Shown here piece after piece: positions 23,046 through 37,358 of a stretch of DNA of 64,000 nucleotides. Each line of letters starts with the position of its first letter. Within the stretch, counting starts at the first letter, position 1. The stretch is from NCBI GenBank assembly GCA_963995525.1, contig OZ023207.1, forward strand, positions 33,428,681 to 33,492,680, in the 5' to 3' direction. The notes under the pieces are model-generated. The model ran no database searches, was not told the origin of the DNA, and was given only the letters and a program-made list of their open reading frames with translations. Position numbers and translations under genes: made by a program. The stretch comes from Escarpia spicata. Lineage: Eukaryota > Annelida > Polychaeta > Sabellida > Siboglinidae.

Positions 23046-23689
23046 CTGAAACAAAAAAGACAGTACACAATAATTATATGAAGACGATCTAGCGCAGGTA
23101 TGTATCGTGTACAGCAAATATACTATTCCTGTTTTGAGTTAGGTTTATCAGACGTGTGTCTAATTAAACATACACATAGTATTACACGAGCTATATTACT
23201 TCTGCTGCAATTTAGCGAATCCAAGTGTGTGAAGAACAAATACATCAAGTCAAATCTCGATTTACGGTCGGCTGCATCTATCTAACAATATGCCGCACTA
23301 GGACAGTCGAAGTAATGTCCGAAAGAGTAACATTTATCAAATTCATTCCTCTGATTCGAATAATAATTACTATACAGTTTATTTGCATAGCGCCCGAATC
23401 AACAACCAGATTGCTCTCAGATGCTTCACATACAAGTGCACGTAACTATGTAGATTTGTATGATATATAGGAACAAAAATAATTCTAAAATATATATCAT
23501 ACAATAATAACAAAAACATTCATTACATAATTATTAGACCTTCATGTACAAACAATTATAATTGATATGATAAATATTAAACAATATAAAATAAATAAGT
23601 AAATTAAAATGTAATAAATTATTTTAAAATAATAATAATAATTACATAACATTTAGGTAAGTGCATTTGATAAAGTCCACGTGATCATA

Positions 23690-24950
23690 TCACAGAAACG
23701 CTTCTCTAAAAAGGTGTGTTTTAAGAACTGTTTTGAACTCTGGCTGTGTTTTTGCCATCCTGACACAGTCCGGCAGTCTGTTTCATAGACTTGTTGCAGA
23801 CAGCAAAACGAGTGACCGTCTGCGAAGGCGGCACTGACAGTAGCGGCAAAGACACCGATCTCAGTTGCCGATTCGGTTGACGTCGGTTCAGTAACTGCGC
23901 GAGATGACTCGGTGCCAGGTCATGCATCACAGAGTACGCAAATACAAGCACTATATATGTCTGGCGCACACAGACAGGTAACCAATGCAAGTGCGGCAGC
24001 ACTGGAGTGACGTGGTCGTACTTCCTCGTACAGCACACGAGGTGGGCTGCGCAGTTTTCACACTTTGTTTTACAAGCATCGTCTGCGGTAGGCCATAGAG
24101 TAATAAATTTGCATAATCGAGGCGTGAAGTCACGAGCGCTTGCACCAGGGTTTTGCATGCATCATCAGTGATGCTTCGTCGAATGTGTTCAATGTTGCGA
24201 ATCTGATTGTAGCACGACTTTGCTATCTGTGCATCCTGTGCTTCCATAGTTAGAACTCTGTCAAGTATGACTCCAAGGTTGCGTACGGATGACTTCGGCG
24301 CAACCCGATGTTCGCCAATTGTCACGGAAATATCGGAGGGCAAATCGTTTCGCTGTTTTGAGGTGAGGAAGACGACTGCCTCTGACTTCTGGGTGTGTAT
24401 CATAACTAATTTTGTTCTACCCAATCGATCACCTCCGCTACACATTGTTCAATGTTCGTTTTTGCTGCAGTGAGTGGTTTCTCGTGCTCAACTGTCATAT
24501 AAATTTCCGTGTCATCCGCATAACAATGATACTGCATGCCGTGTCGTGCAACGATGTCGCTCTTAGGTCTTGTGTATAAGCAGCATAATATTGGACCAAG
24601 CACAGACACGTGTGGGGCGCTACATTTAAAAACACAACCAGTCGACGTTGTGCTTTCCACGGCGACTTTCTGATAACGTTCAGTGATATACGAATGCAAA
24701 TGCCGAGACTGTGATGCCGAACGAATGTTCCCTTGAATCATAAAGTAGTCAATTGTGATTAATTGCTTCAATGCGCTGAACAAATCTAACATCACGAGAA
24801 CAGTCTTGCACTTTCTATCCAGCGCCGCGGCGATGTCATTCTTGACTCACAGGAGCGCCGTCTCCGTCGAGTGGCCATGGCGGTAAGCTCATTGAAAAGG
24901 ATCACGCAATATGTGTTCATATCAAGGTGATTGTTCAGATCTCAGTACGG
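23690..24950 (-). mobile_element. CR1/L2-like LINE relic, U7
   Basis: Both indels (+3, +2) present. It shares two substitutions with U16 only, TTCTA for TTCAA near 24415 and AAAGTA for AAAGAA near 24745, and adds one further change next to each. This makes it look like a derivative of a U16-like copy. Here one of the usual stops between the two middle segments is absent (CATAAC for CTTAAC). Confidence 0.85.
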
Positions 24951-25135
24951 TGTTGATTTAATTAACATTACAGCATCAACCTTTTATTAGCTCATATCAT
25001 GTGTACAGCGGTGGACTCAACATATTACCTAGAATATTCAACATTGGCCCGAATGCTGAATGTAGGGTTGCCTGAACATATAATTTGCCAACTGTGACAC
25101 CTTGCCATTTATACTGACATATAAATTACACGTAC

Positions 25136-25363
25136 CCGGAAACAAGCCATGCACAGACGGTTCAGTTGACGATGAAAATAATTCTGTCGATGGTGGCTTT
25201 TCTTCAGACGTTGTCTCTCCTACGGTCGATGCTGTTGTAGTTATTGATGAATCAGTTGTAACTGTTGCAGTAGTTGTTGCCGTACTTGTTGTGGTTGCCG
25301 TCGTTTTTGGTGATGTTGTCGTTCGTTTTGTGGTGGTTGTTATTGCCGGTGTACTTGTTGATG
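25136..25363 (-). CDS. Thr/Ser-rich exon, U7
   Basis: Thr36/Asp38, and Gly48 replaced by Val. Confidence 0.78.
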
Positions 25364-25756
25364 CTGCTTTGATGGCAAGTTTAAACGGTTGTTTTATTAG
25401 CACATACATTTATAGTCAATGAATAGAAAGTGTTTCTCATTTAGATGTTATTTTCACATTCGAACCATGTCATACACGCTATGCGACACACATCTTCTTT
25501 CATTCTAGTTTGCATAGCAACCCTATGTAAAACTTTGCAAAGTCGTCTGTAAGAATTTCATTTGGCGACAATACGTTTTAATGATAAGTCAACAAAGCAA
25601 GTGCAACTGTTCCCACACAGCAGTATAAACTGCTATATTTAAAAAGCAATGCTCTATTTAAAAATATTACCAAAGACATATAATAAATCAATTGAAAATA
25701 TATTTCAGAGACATACACTTTATGCCAATCGCCATAATTACGGAATTTGTTCAAAC

Positions 25757-25873
25757 CTTGTTCACAGTGAAAACCACCAAATCCAGAACTGCCGCAATCA
25801 CATGTGTAACCGTTAAGTTTATCTACACATGTACCACCATTTTCGCATGGATTGCTTCTGCATTCTTTGATTT
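25757..25873 (-). CDS. EGF3 exon, U8
   Basis: The protein is identical to the U1 EGF3. Confidence 0.85.
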
Positions 25874-26115
25874 CTGCAATAGGAAACACAAATTTGATTC
25901 ATGAAAGAAAGAAATGTACTAATATATAATGCAATCGGATTAGGCAGAAAAACATGGTCGTTGAGTAGAGAAGGGCATCATATAGGCAAATACTCATATC
26001 GCTAATACACGTTTTCCAGTTTCGTACTTCAACGCGTGTTTTTAATCTTTACTATATATTTACAATCAACAATGAAAATATCCTATAGCATGTTGACAAG
26101 AAAAAGAAACCGCAC

Positions 26116-26229
26116 CTGAAGAACACTGCGGATCTGTGTAGCCAAGCGCACACAAACAGGTGTACGAGTCGACTGCATCCTCGCATGTCCCACCGTTCAG
26201 GCAAGGCTTGCTTTGGCATTCATCAACAT
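26116..26229 (-). CDS. EGF2 exon, U8
   Basis: The protein is identical to the U1 EGF2. The upstream intron has a TTTGATTG variant shared only with U15. Confidence 0.88.
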
Positions 26230-26536
26230 CTACACATCGACGAAAGGAGCAATGCATCAAAGAATCTATTATCATCAATGAATTGGCAAGTATTTGATTG
26301 CTATAGCTTAAATTAATCTTATACATTTCATTCAATCAATCAATCTGTCGACCAGACCGTAAATAGGAAGTTTATTTCCACAACCAAATAGTATAATATT
26401 TCTAAATACAGCACAATTTATTGGAAGTACAAAAATACATAATTAATCAATAGTGTGATGGAAAGAGGAAGAGCAACATAATCACATTAATGAATTGTTC
26501 ATATCCATTGATGCAGGGCTTAAGATATACACTTAC

Positions 26537-26656
26537 CAAAATTGCAATCATTTCCTTTGTAACCCGCAGGGCACAGACACCTGTAGATAGAGCCGTCATT
26601 ATCGCCTAAACATGTTCCGCCGTTTTCGCAACGTTTCGTTTTGCACAAACCTACAT
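26537..26656 (-). CDS. EGF1 exon, U8
   Basis: Reads the same as U1 EGF1. Confidence 0.86.
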
Positions 26657-27300
26657 CTGAAACAAAAAAGACAGTACACAATAATTATATGAAGACGATC
26701 TAGCGCAGGTATGTATAGTGTACAGCAAATATATTATTCCTGTTTTGAGTTAGGTTTATCAGACGTGTGTCTAATTAAACATACACATAGTATTACACGA
26801 GCTATATTACTTCTGCTGCAATTTAGCGAATCCAAGTGTGTGAAGAACAAATACATCAAGTCAAATCTCGATTTACGGTCGGCTGCATCTATCTAACAAT
26901 ATGCCGCACTAGGACAGTCGAAGTAATGTCCGAAAGAGTAACATTTATCAAATTCATTCCTCTGATTCGAATAATAATTACTATACAGTTTATTTGCATA
27001 GCGCCCGAATCAACAACCAGATTGCTCTCAGATGCTTCACATACAAGTGCACGTAACTATGTAGATTTGTATGATAGATAGGAACAAAAATAATTCTAAA
27101 ATATATATCATACAATAATAACAAAAACATTCATTACATAATTATTAGACCTTCATGTACAAACAATTATAATTGATATGATAAATATTAAACAATATAA
27201 AATAAATAAGTAAATTAAAATGTAATAAATTATTTTAAAATAATAATAATAATTACATAACATTTAGGTAAGTGCATTTGATAAAGTCCACGTGATCATA

Positions 27301-28558
27301 TCACAGAAACGCTTCTCTAAAAAGGTGTGTTTTAAGAACTGTTTTGAACTCTGGCTGTGTTTTTGCCATCCTGACACAGTCCGGCAGTCTGTTTCATAGA
27401 CTTGCTGCAGACAGCAAAACGAGTGACCGTCTGCGAAGGCGGCACTGACAGTAGCGGCAAAGACACCGATCTCAGTTGCCGATTCGGTTGACGTCGGTTC
27501 AGTAACTGCGCGAGATGACTCGGTGCCAGGTCATGCATCACAGAGTACGCAAATACAAGCACTAATGTCTGGCGCACACAGACAGGTAACCAATGCAAGT
27601 GCGGCAGCACTGGAGTGACGTGGTCGTACTTCCTCGTACAGCGCACGAGGTGGGCTGCGCAGTTTTCACACTTTGTTTTACAAGCATCGTCTGCGGTAGG
27701 CCATAGAGTAATAAATTTGCATAATCGAGGCGTGAAGTCACGAGCGCTTGCACCAGGGTTTTGCATGCATCATCAGTGATGCTTCGTCGAATGTGTTCAA
27801 TGTTGCGAATCTGATTGTAGCACGACTTTGCTATCTGTGCATCCTGTGCTTCCATAGTTAGAACTCTGTCAAGTATGACTCCAAGGTTGCGTACGGATGA
27901 CTTCGGCGCAACCCGATGTTCGCCAATTGTCACGGAAATATCGGAGGGCAAATCGTTTCGCTGTTTTGAGGTGAGGAAGACGACTGCCTCTGACTTCTGG
28001 GTGTGTATCTTAACTAATTTTGTTCAAGCCAATCGATCACCTCCGCTACACATTGTTCAATGTTCGTTTTTGCTGCAGTGAGTGGTTTCTCGTGCTCAAC
28101 TGTCATATAAATGTCCGTGTCATCCGCATAACAATGATACTGCATGCCGTGTCGTGCAACGATGTCGCTCTTAGGTCTTGTGTATAAGCAGCATAATATT
28201 GGACCAAGCACAGACACGTGTGGGGCGCTACATTTAAAAACACAACCAGTCGACGTTGTGCTTTCCACGGCGACTTTCTGATAACGTTCAGTGATATACG
28301 AATGCAAATGCCGAGACTGTGATGCCGAACGAATGTTCCCTTGAATCATAAAGAAATCAATTGTGATTAATTGCTTCAATGCGCTGAACAAATCTAACAT
28401 CACGAGAACAGTCTTGCACTTTCTATCCAGCGCCGCGGCGATGTCATTCTTGACTCACAGGAGCGCCGTCTCCGTCGAGTGGCCATGGCGGTAAGCTCAT
28501 TGAAAAGGATCACGCAATATGTGTTCATATCAAGGTGATTGTTCAGATCTCAGTACGG
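27301..28558 (-). mobile_element. CR1/L2-like LINE relic, U8
   Basis: Extra TA present, no 3-bp insertion. Glu after YADDT is Asp here; YADD itself is intact. Confidence 0.85.
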
Positions 28559-28743
28559 TGTTGATTTAATTAACATTACAGCATCAACCTTTTATTAGCT
28601 CATATCATGTGTACAGCGGTGGACTCAACATATTACCTAGAATATTCAACATTGGCCCGAATGCTGAATGTAGGGTTGCCTGAACATATAATTTGCCAAC
28701 TGTGACACCTTGCCATTTATACTGACATATAAATTACACGTAC

Positions 28744-28971
28744 CCGGAAACAAGCCATGCACAGACGGTTCAGTTGACGATGAAAATAATTCTGTCGATG
28801 GTGGCTTTTCTTCAGACGTTGTCTCTCCTCCGGTCGATGCTGTTGTAGTTATTGATGAATCAGTTGTAACTGTTGCAGTAGTTGTTGCCGTACTTGTTGT
28901 GGTTGCCGTCGTTTTTGGTGATGTTGTCGTTCGTTTTGTGGTGGTTGTTATTGCCGGTGTACTTGTTGATG
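28744..28971 (-). CDS. Thr/Ser-rich exon, U8
   Basis: Thr36/Asp38, Gly48. Confidence 0.78.
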
Positions 28972-29364
28972 CTGCTTTGATGGCAAGTTTAAACGGTTGT
29001 TTTATTAGCACATACATTTATAGTCAATGAATAGAAAGTGTTTCTCATTTAGATGTTATTTTCACATTCGAACCATGTCATACACGCTATGCGACACACA
29101 TCTTCTTTCATTCTAGTTTGCATAGCAACCCTATGTAAAACTTTGCAAAGTCGTCTGTAAGAATTTCATTTGGCGACAATACGTTTTAATGATAAGTCAA
29201 CAAAGCAAGTGCAACTGTTCCCACACAGCAGTATAAACTGCTATATTTAAAAAGCAATGCTCTATTTAAAAATATTACCAAAGACATATAATAAATCAAT
29301 TGAAAATATATTTCAGAGACATACACTTTATGCCAATCGCCATAATTACGGAATTTGTTCAAAC

Positions 29365-29481
29365 CTTGTTCACAGTGAAAACCACCAAATCCAGAACTGC
29401 CGCAATCACATGTGTAACCGTTAAGTTTATCTACACATGTACCACCATTTTCGCATGGATTGCTTCTGCATTCTTTGATTT
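29365..29481 (-). CDS. EGF3 exon, U9
   Basis: The protein is identical to the U1 EGF3. Confidence 0.85.
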
Positions 29482-29723
29482 CTGCAATAGGAAACACAAA
29501 TTTGATTCATGAAAGAAAGAAATGTACTAATATATAATGCAATCGGATTAGGCAGAAAAACATGGTCGTTGAGTAGAGAAGGGCATCATATAGGCAAATA
29601 CTCATATCGCTAATACACTTTTTCCAGTTTCGTACTTCAACGCGTGTTTTTAATCTTTAATATATATTTACAATCAACAATGAAAATATCCTATAGCATG
29701 TTGACAAGAAAAAGAAACCGCAC

Positions 29724-29837
29724 CTGAAGAACACTGCGGATCTGTGTAGCCAAGCGCACACAAACAGGTGTACGAGTCGACTGCATCCTCGCATGTCCCA
29801 CCGTTCAGGCAAGGCTTGCTTTGGCATTTATTAACAT
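29724..29837 (-). CDS. EGF2 exon, U9, calcium-site variant
   Basis: Two changes fall in the calcium signature: Asp3 to Asn (base 29832) and Glu4 to Lys (base 29829), giving DVNKC. The Glu to Lys change puts a positive charge on a calcium ligand, so this copy probably binds calcium poorly. Cysteines and O-glycan motifs are kept. Confidence 0.86.
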
Positions 29838-30144
29838 CTACACATCGACGAAAGGAGCAATGCATCAAAGAATCTATTATCATCAATGAATTGGCAAGTA
29901 TTTTATTGCTATAGCTTAAATTAATCTTATACATTTCATTCAATCAATCAATCTGTCGACCAGACCGTAAATAGGAAGTTTATTTCCACAACCAAATAGT
30001 ATAATATTTCTAAATACAGCACAATTTATTGGAAGTACAAAAATACATAATTAATCAATCGTGTGATGGAAAGAGGAAGAGCAACATAATCACATTAATG
30101 AATTGTTCATATCCATTGATGCAGGGCTTAAGATATACACTTAC

Positions 30145-30264
30145 CAAAATTGCAATCATTTCCTTTGTAACCCGCAGGGCACAGACACCTGTAGATAGAG
30201 CCGTCATTATCGCCTAAACATGTTCCGCCGTTTTCGCAACGTTTCGTTTTGCACAAACCTACAT
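30145..30264 (-). CDS. EGF1 exon, U9
   Basis: Reads the same as U1 EGF1. Confidence 0.86.
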
Positions 30265-30908
30265 CTGAAACAAAAAAGACAGTACACAATAATTATATGA
30301 AGACGATCTAGCGCAGGTATGTATCGTGTACAGCAAATATACTATTCCTGTTTTGAGTTAGGTTTATCAGACGTGTGTCTAATTAAACATACACATAGTA
30401 TTACACGAGCTATATTACTTCTGCTGCAATTTAGCGAATCCAAGTGTGTGAAGAACAAATACATCAAGTCAAATCTCGATTTACGGTCGGCTGCATCTAT
30501 CTAACAATATGCCGCACTAGGACAGTCGAAGTAATGTCCGAAAGAGTAACATTTATCAAATTCATTCCTCTGATTCGAATAATAATTACTATACAGTTTA
30601 TTTGCATAGCGCCCGAATCAACAACCAGATTGCTCTCAGATGCTTCACATACAAGTGCACGTAACTATGTAGATTTGTATGATAGATAGGAACAAAAATA
30701 ATTCTAAAATATATATCATACAATAATAACAAAAACATTCATTACATAATTATTAGACCTTCATGTACAAACAATTATAATTGATATGATAAATATTAAA
30801 CAATATAAAATAAATAAGTAAATTAAAATGTAATAAATTATTTTAAAATAATAATAATAATTACATAACATTTAGGTAAGTGCATTTGATAAAGTCCACG
30901 TGATCATA

Positions 30909-32164
30909 TCACAGAAACGCTTCTCTAAAAAGGTGTGTTTTAAGAACTGTTTTGAACTCTGGCTGTGTTTTTGCCATCCTGACACAGTCCGGCAGTCTGT
31001 TTCATAGACTTGCTGCAGACAGCAAAACGAGTGACCGTCTGCGAAGGCGGCACTGACAGTAGCGGCAAAGACACCGATCTCAGTTGCCGATTCGGTTGAC
31101 GTCGGTTCAGTAACTGCGCGAGATGACTCGGTGCCAGGTCATGCATCACAGAGTACGCAAATACAAGCACTAATGTCTGGGGCACACAGACAGGTAACCA
31201 ATGCAAGTGCGGCAGCACTGGAGTGACGTGGTCGTACTTCCTCGTACAGCACACGAGGTGGGCTGCGCAGTTTTCACACTTTGTTTTACAAGCATCGTCT
31301 GCGGTAGGCCATAGAGTAATAAATTTGCATAATCGAGGCGTGAAGTCACGAGCGCTTGCACCAGGGTTTTGCATGCATCATCAGTGATGCTTCGTCGAAT
31401 GTGTTCAATGTTGCGAATCTGATTGTAGCACGACTTTGCTATCTGTGCATCCTGTGCTTCCATAGTTAGAACTCTGTCAAGTATGACTCCAAGGTTGCGT
31501 ACGGATGACTTCGGCGCAACCCTATGTTCGCCAATTGTCACGGAAATATCGGAGGGCAAATCGTTTCGCTGTTTTGAGGTGAGGAAGACGACTGCCTCTG
31601 ACTTCTGGGTGTGTATCTTAACTAATTTTGTTCAAGCCAATCGATCACCTCCGCTACACATTGTTCAATGTTCGTTTTTGCTGCAGTGAGTGGTTTCTCG
31701 TGCTCAACTGTCATATAAATTTCCGTGTCATCCGCATAACAATGATACTGCATGCCGTGTCGTGCAACGATGTCGCTCTTAGGTCTTGTGTATAAGCAGC
31801 ATAATATTGGACCAAGCACAGACACGTGTGGGGCGCTACATTTAAAAACACAACCAGTCGACGTTGTGCTTTCCACGGCGACTTTCTGATAACGTTCAGT
31901 GATATACGAATGCAAATGCCGAGACTGTGATGCCGAACGAATGTTCCCTTGAATCATAAAGAAATCAATTGTGATTAATTGCTTCAATGCGCTGAACAAA
32001 TCTAACATCACGAGAACAGTCTTGCACTTTCTATCCAGCGCCGCGGCGATGTCATTCTTGACTCACAGGAGCGCCGTCTCCGTCGAGTGGCCATGGCGGT
32101 AAGCTCATTGAAAAGGATCACGCAATGTGTTCATATCAAGGTGATTGTTCAGATCTCAGTACGG
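30909..32164 (-). mobile_element. CR1/L2-like LINE relic, U9
   Basis: Neither indel is present, as in U1-U3, although the adjoining Thr-rich exon is of the right-hand (Thr36) type. One Arg to Pro change falls after HWLPVCV. Confidence 0.85.
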
Positions 32165-32349
32165 TGTTGATTTAATTAACATTACAGCATCAACCTTTTA
32201 TTAGCTCATATCATGTGTACAGCGGTGGACTCAACATATTACCTAGAATATTCAACATTGGCCCGAATGCTGAATGTAGGGTTGCCTGAACATATAATTT
32301 GCCAACTGTGACACCTTGCCATTTATACTGACATATAAATTACACGTAC

Positions 32350-32577
32350 CCGGAAACAAGCCATGCACAGACGGTTCAGTTGACGATGAAAATAATTCTG
32401 TCGATGGTGGCTTTTCTTCAGACGTTGTCTCTCCTCCGGTCGATGCTGTTGTAGTTATTGATGAATCAGTTGTAACTGTTGCAGTAGTTGTTGCCGTACT
32501 TGTTGTGGTTGCCGTCGTTTTTGGTGATGTTGTCGTTCGTTTTGTGGTGGTTGTTATTGCCGGTGTACTTGTTGATG
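32350..32577 (-). CDS. Thr/Ser-rich exon, U9
   Basis: Thr36/Asp38, Gly48. Confidence 0.78.
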
Positions 32578-32970
32578 CTGCTTTGATGGCAAGTTTAAAC
32601 GGTTGTTTTATTAGCACATACATTTATAGTCAATGAATAGAAAGTGTTTCTCATTTAGATGTTATTTTCACATTCGAACCATGTCATACACGCTATGCGA
32701 CACACATCTTCTTTCATTCTAGTTTGCATAGCAACCCTATGTAAAACTTTGCAAAGTCGTCTGTAAGAATTTCATTTGGCGACAATACGTTTTAATGATA
32801 AGTCAACAAAGCAAGTGCAACTGTTCCCACACAGCAGTATAAACTGCTATATTTAAAAAGCAATGCTCTATTTAAAAATATTACCAAAGACATATAATAA
32901 ATCAATTGAAAATATATTTCAGAGACATACACTTTATGCCAATCGCCATAATTACGGAATTTGTTCAAAC

Positions 32971-33087
32971 CTTGTTCACAGTGAAAACCACCAAATCCAG
33001 AACTGCCGCAATCACATGTGTAACCGTTAAGTTTATCTACACATGTACCACCATTTTCGCATGGATTGCTTCTGCATTCTTTGATTT
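32971..33087 (-). CDS. EGF3 exon, U10
   Basis: The protein is identical to the U1 EGF3. Confidence 0.85.
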
Positions 33088-33329
33088 CTGCAATAGGAAA
33101 CACAAATTTGATTCATGAAAGAAAGAAATGTACTAATATATAATGCAATCGGATTAGGCAGAAAAACATGGTCGTTGAGTAGAGAAGGGCATCATATAGG
33201 CAAATACTCATATCGCTAATACACGTTTTCCAGTTTCGTACTTCAACGCGTGTTTTTAATCTTTACTATATATTTACAATCAACAATGAAAATATCCTAT
33301 AGCATGTTGACAAGAAAAAGAAACCGCAC

Positions 33330-33443
33330 CTGAAGAACACTGCGGATCTGTGTAGCCAAGCGCACACAAACAGGTGTACGAGTCGACTGCATCCTCGCAT
33401 GTCCCACCGTTCAGGCAAGGCTTGCTTTGGCATTCATCAACAT
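33330..33443 (-). CDS. EGF2 exon, U10
   Basis: The protein is identical to the U1 EGF2. Confidence 0.88.
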
Positions 33444-33750
33444 CTACACATCGACGAAAGGAGCAATGCATCAAAGAATCTATTATCATCAATGAATTGG
33501 CAAGTATTTTATTGCTATAGCTTAAATTAATCTTATACATTTCATTCAATCAATCAATCTGTCGACCAGACCGTAAATAGGAAGTTTATTTCCACAACCA
33601 AATAGTATAATATTTCTAAATACAGCACAATTTATTGGAAGTACAAAAATACATAATTAATCAATAGTGTGATGGAAAGAGGAAGAGCAACATAATCACA
33701 TTAATTAATTGTTCATATCCATTGATGCAGGGCTTAAGATATACACTTAC

Positions 33751-33870
33751 CAAAATTGCAATCATTTCCTTTGTAACCCGCAGGGCACAGACACCTGTAG
33801 ATAGAGCCGTCATTATCGCCTAAACATGTTCCGCCGTTTTCGCAACGTTTCGTTTTGCACAAACCTACAT
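33751..33870 (-). CDS. EGF1 exon, U10
   Basis: Reads the same as U1 EGF1. The intron below it has TTAATTAATTG, shared only with U11 and U12. Confidence 0.86.
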
Positions 33871-34514
33871 CTGAAACAAAAAAGACAGTACACAATAATT
33901 ATATGAAGACGATCTAGCGCAGGTATGTATCGTGTACAGCAAATATACTATTCCTGTTTTGAGTTAGGTTTATCAGACGTGTGTCTAATTAAACATACAC
34001 ATAGTATTACACGAGCTATATTACTTCTGCTGCAATTTAGCGAATCCAAGTGTGTGAAGAACAAATACATCAAGTCAAATCTCGATTTACGGTCGGCTGC
34101 ATCTATCTAACAATATGCCGCACTAGGACAGTCGAAGTAATGTCCGAAAGAGTAACATTTATCAAATTCATTCCTCTGATTCGAATAATAATTACTATAC
34201 AGTTTATTTGCATAGCGCCCGAATCAACAACCAGATTGCTCTCAGATGCTTCACATACAAGTGCACGTAACTATGTAGATTTGTATGATATATAGGAAAA
34301 AAAATAATTCTAAAATATATATCATACAATAATAACAAAAACATTCATTACATAATTATTATACCTTCATGTACAAACAATTATAATTGATATGATAAAT
34401 ATTAAACAATATAAAATAAATAAGTAAATTAAAATGTAATAAATTATTTTAAAATAATAATAATAATTACATAACATTTAGGTAAGTGCATTTGATAAAG
34501 TCCACGTGATCATA

Positions 34515-35772
34515 TCACAGAAACGCTTCTCTAAAAAGGTGTGTTTTAAGAACTGTTTTGAAATCTGGCTGTGTTTTTGCCATCCTGACACAGTCCGGCA
34601 GTCTGTTTCATAGACTTGCTGCAGACAGCAAAACGAGTGACCGTCTGCGAAGGCGGCACTGACAGTAGCGGCAAAGACACCGATCTCAGTTGCCGATTCG
34701 GTTGACGTCGGTTCAGTAACTGCGCGAGATGACTCGGTGCCAGATCATGCATCACAGAGTACGCAAATACAAGCACTAATGTCTGGCGCACACAGACAGG
34801 TAACCAATGCAAGTGCGGCAGCACTGGAGTGACGTGGTCGTACTTCCTCGTACAGCACACGAGGTGGGCTGCGCAGTTTTCACACTTTGTTTTACAAGCA
34901 TCGTCTGCGGTAGGCCATAGAGTAATAAATTTGCATAATCGAGGCGTGAAGTCACGAGCGCTTGCACCAGGGTTTTGCATGCATCATCAGTGATGCTTCG
35001 TCGAATGTGTTCAATGTTGCGAATCTGATTGTAGCACGACTTTGCTATCTGTGCATCCTGTGCTTCCATATTTAGAACTCTGTCAAGTATGACTCCAAGG
35101 TTGCGTACGGATGACTTCGGCGCAACCCGATGTTCGCCAATTGTCACGGAAATATCGGAGGGCAAATCGTTTCGCTGTTTTGAGGTGAGGAAGACGACTG
35201 CCTCTGACTTCTGGGTGTGTATCATAACTAATTTTGTTCAAGCCAATCGATCACCTCCGCTACACATTGTTCAATGTTCGTTTTTGCTGCAGTGAGTGGT
35301 TTCTCGTGCTCAACTGTCATATAAATTTCCGTGTCATCCGCATAACAATGATACTGCATGCCGTGTCGTGCAACGATGTCGCTCTTAGGTCTTGTGTATA
35401 AGCAGCATAATATTGGACCAAGCACAGACACGTGTGGGGCGCTACATTTAAAAACACAACCAGTCGACGTTGTGCTTTCCACGGCGACTTTCTGATAACG
35501 TTCAGTGATATACGAATGCAAATGCCGAGACTGTGATGCCGAACGAATGTTCCCTTGAATCATAAAGAAATCAATTGTGATTAATTGCTTCAATGCGCTG
35601 AACAAATCTAACATCACGAGAACAGTCTTGCACTTTCTATCCAGCGCCGCGGCGATGTCATTCTTGACTCACAGGAGCGCCGTCTCCGTCGAGTGGCCAT
35701 GGCGGTAAGCTCATTGAAAAGGATCACGCAATATGTGTTCATATCAAGGTGATTGTTCAGATCTCAGTACGG
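34515..35772 (-). mobile_element. CR1/L2-like LINE relic, U10
   Basis: Extra TA present. Shares with U11, U12 and U17 the substitutions AAATCTGG (near 34561), TATTTAGAAC (near 35070) and CATAAC (near 35223). The last lets the middle segment start further upstream. Confidence 0.85.
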
Positions 35773-35957
35773 TGTTGATTTAATTAACATTACAGCATCA
35801 ACCTTTTATTAGCTCATATCATGTGTACAGCGGTGGACTCAACATATTACCTAGAATATTCAACATTGGCCCGAATGCTGAATGTAGGGTTGCCTGAACA
35901 TATAATTTGCCAACTGTGACACCTTGCCATTTATACTGACATATAAATTACACGTAC

Positions 35958-36185
35958 CCGGAAACAAGCCATGCACAGACGGTTCAGTTGACGATGAAAA
36001 TAATTCTGTCGATGGTGGCTTTTCTTCAGACGTTGTCTCTCCTACGGTCGATGCTGTTGTAGTTATTGATGAATCAGTTGTAACTGTTGCAGTAGTTGTT
36101 GCCGTACTTGTTGTGGTTGCCGTCGTTTTTGGTGATGTTGTCGTTCGTTTTGTGGTGGTTGTTATTGCCGGTGTACTTGTTGATG
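35958..36185 (-). CDS. Thr/Ser-rich exon, U10
   Basis: Thr36/Asp38, Val48. Confidence 0.78.
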
Positions 36186-36578
36186 CTGCTTTGATGGCAA
36201 GTTTAAACGGTTGTTTTATTAGCACATACATTTATAGTCAATGAATAGAAAGTGTTTCTCATTTAGATGTTATTTTCACATTCGAACCATGTCATACACG
36301 CTATGCGACACACATCTTCTTTCATTCTAGTTTGCATAGCAACCCTATGTAAAACTTTGCAAAGTCGTCTGTAAGAATTTCATTTGGCGACAATACGTTT
36401 TAATGATAAGTCAACAAAGCAAGTGCAACTGTTCCCACACAGCAGTATAAACTGCTATATTTAAAAAGCTATGCTCTATTTAAAAATATTACCAAAGACA
36501 TATAATAAATCAATTGAAAATATATTTCAGAGACATACACTTTATGCCAATCGCCATAATTACGGAATTTGTTCAAAC

Positions 36579-36695
36579 CTTGTTCACAGTGAAAACCACC
36601 AAATCCAGAACTGCCGCAATCACATGTGTAACCGTTAAGTTTATCTACACATGTACCACCATTTTCGCATGGATTGCTTCTGCATTCTTTGATTT
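36579..36695 (-). CDS. EGF3 exon, U11
   Basis: The protein is identical to the U1 EGF3. A substitution in the downstream intron (near 36470) lies outside the exon. Confidence 0.85.
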
Positions 36696-36937
36696 CTGCA
36701 ATAGGAAACACAAATTTGATTCATGAAAGAAAGAAATGTACTAATATATAATGCAATCGGATTAGGCAGAAAAACATGGTCGTTGAGTAGAGAAGGGCAT
36801 CATATAGGCAAATACTCATATCGCTAATACACGTTTTCCAGTTTCGTACTTCAACGCGTGTTTTTAATCTTTACTATATATTTACAATCAACAATGAAAA
36901 TATCCTATAGCATGTTGACAAGAAAAAGAAACCGCAC

Positions 36938-37051
36938 CTGAAGAACACTGCGGATCTGTGTAGCCAAGCGCACACAAACAGGTGTACGAGTCGACTGCAT
37001 CCTCGCATGTCCCACCGTTCAGGCAAGGCTTGCTTTGGCATTCATCAACAT
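36938..37051 (-). CDS. EGF2 exon, U11
   Basis: The protein is identical to the U1 EGF2. Confidence 0.88.
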
Positions 37052-37358
37052 CTACACATCGACGAAAGGAGCAATGCATCAAAGAATCTATTATCATCAA
37101 TGAATTGGCAAGTATTTTATTGCTATAGCTTAAATTAATCTTATACATTTCATTCAATCAATCAATCTGTCGACCAGACCGTAAATAGGAAGTTTATTTC
37201 CACAACCAAATAGTATAATATTTCTAAATACAGCACAATTTATTGGAAGTACAAAAATACATAATTAATCAATAGTGTGATGGAAAGAGGAAGAGCAACA
37301 TAATCACATTAATTAATTGTTCATATCCATTGATGCAGGGCTTAAGATATACACTTAC

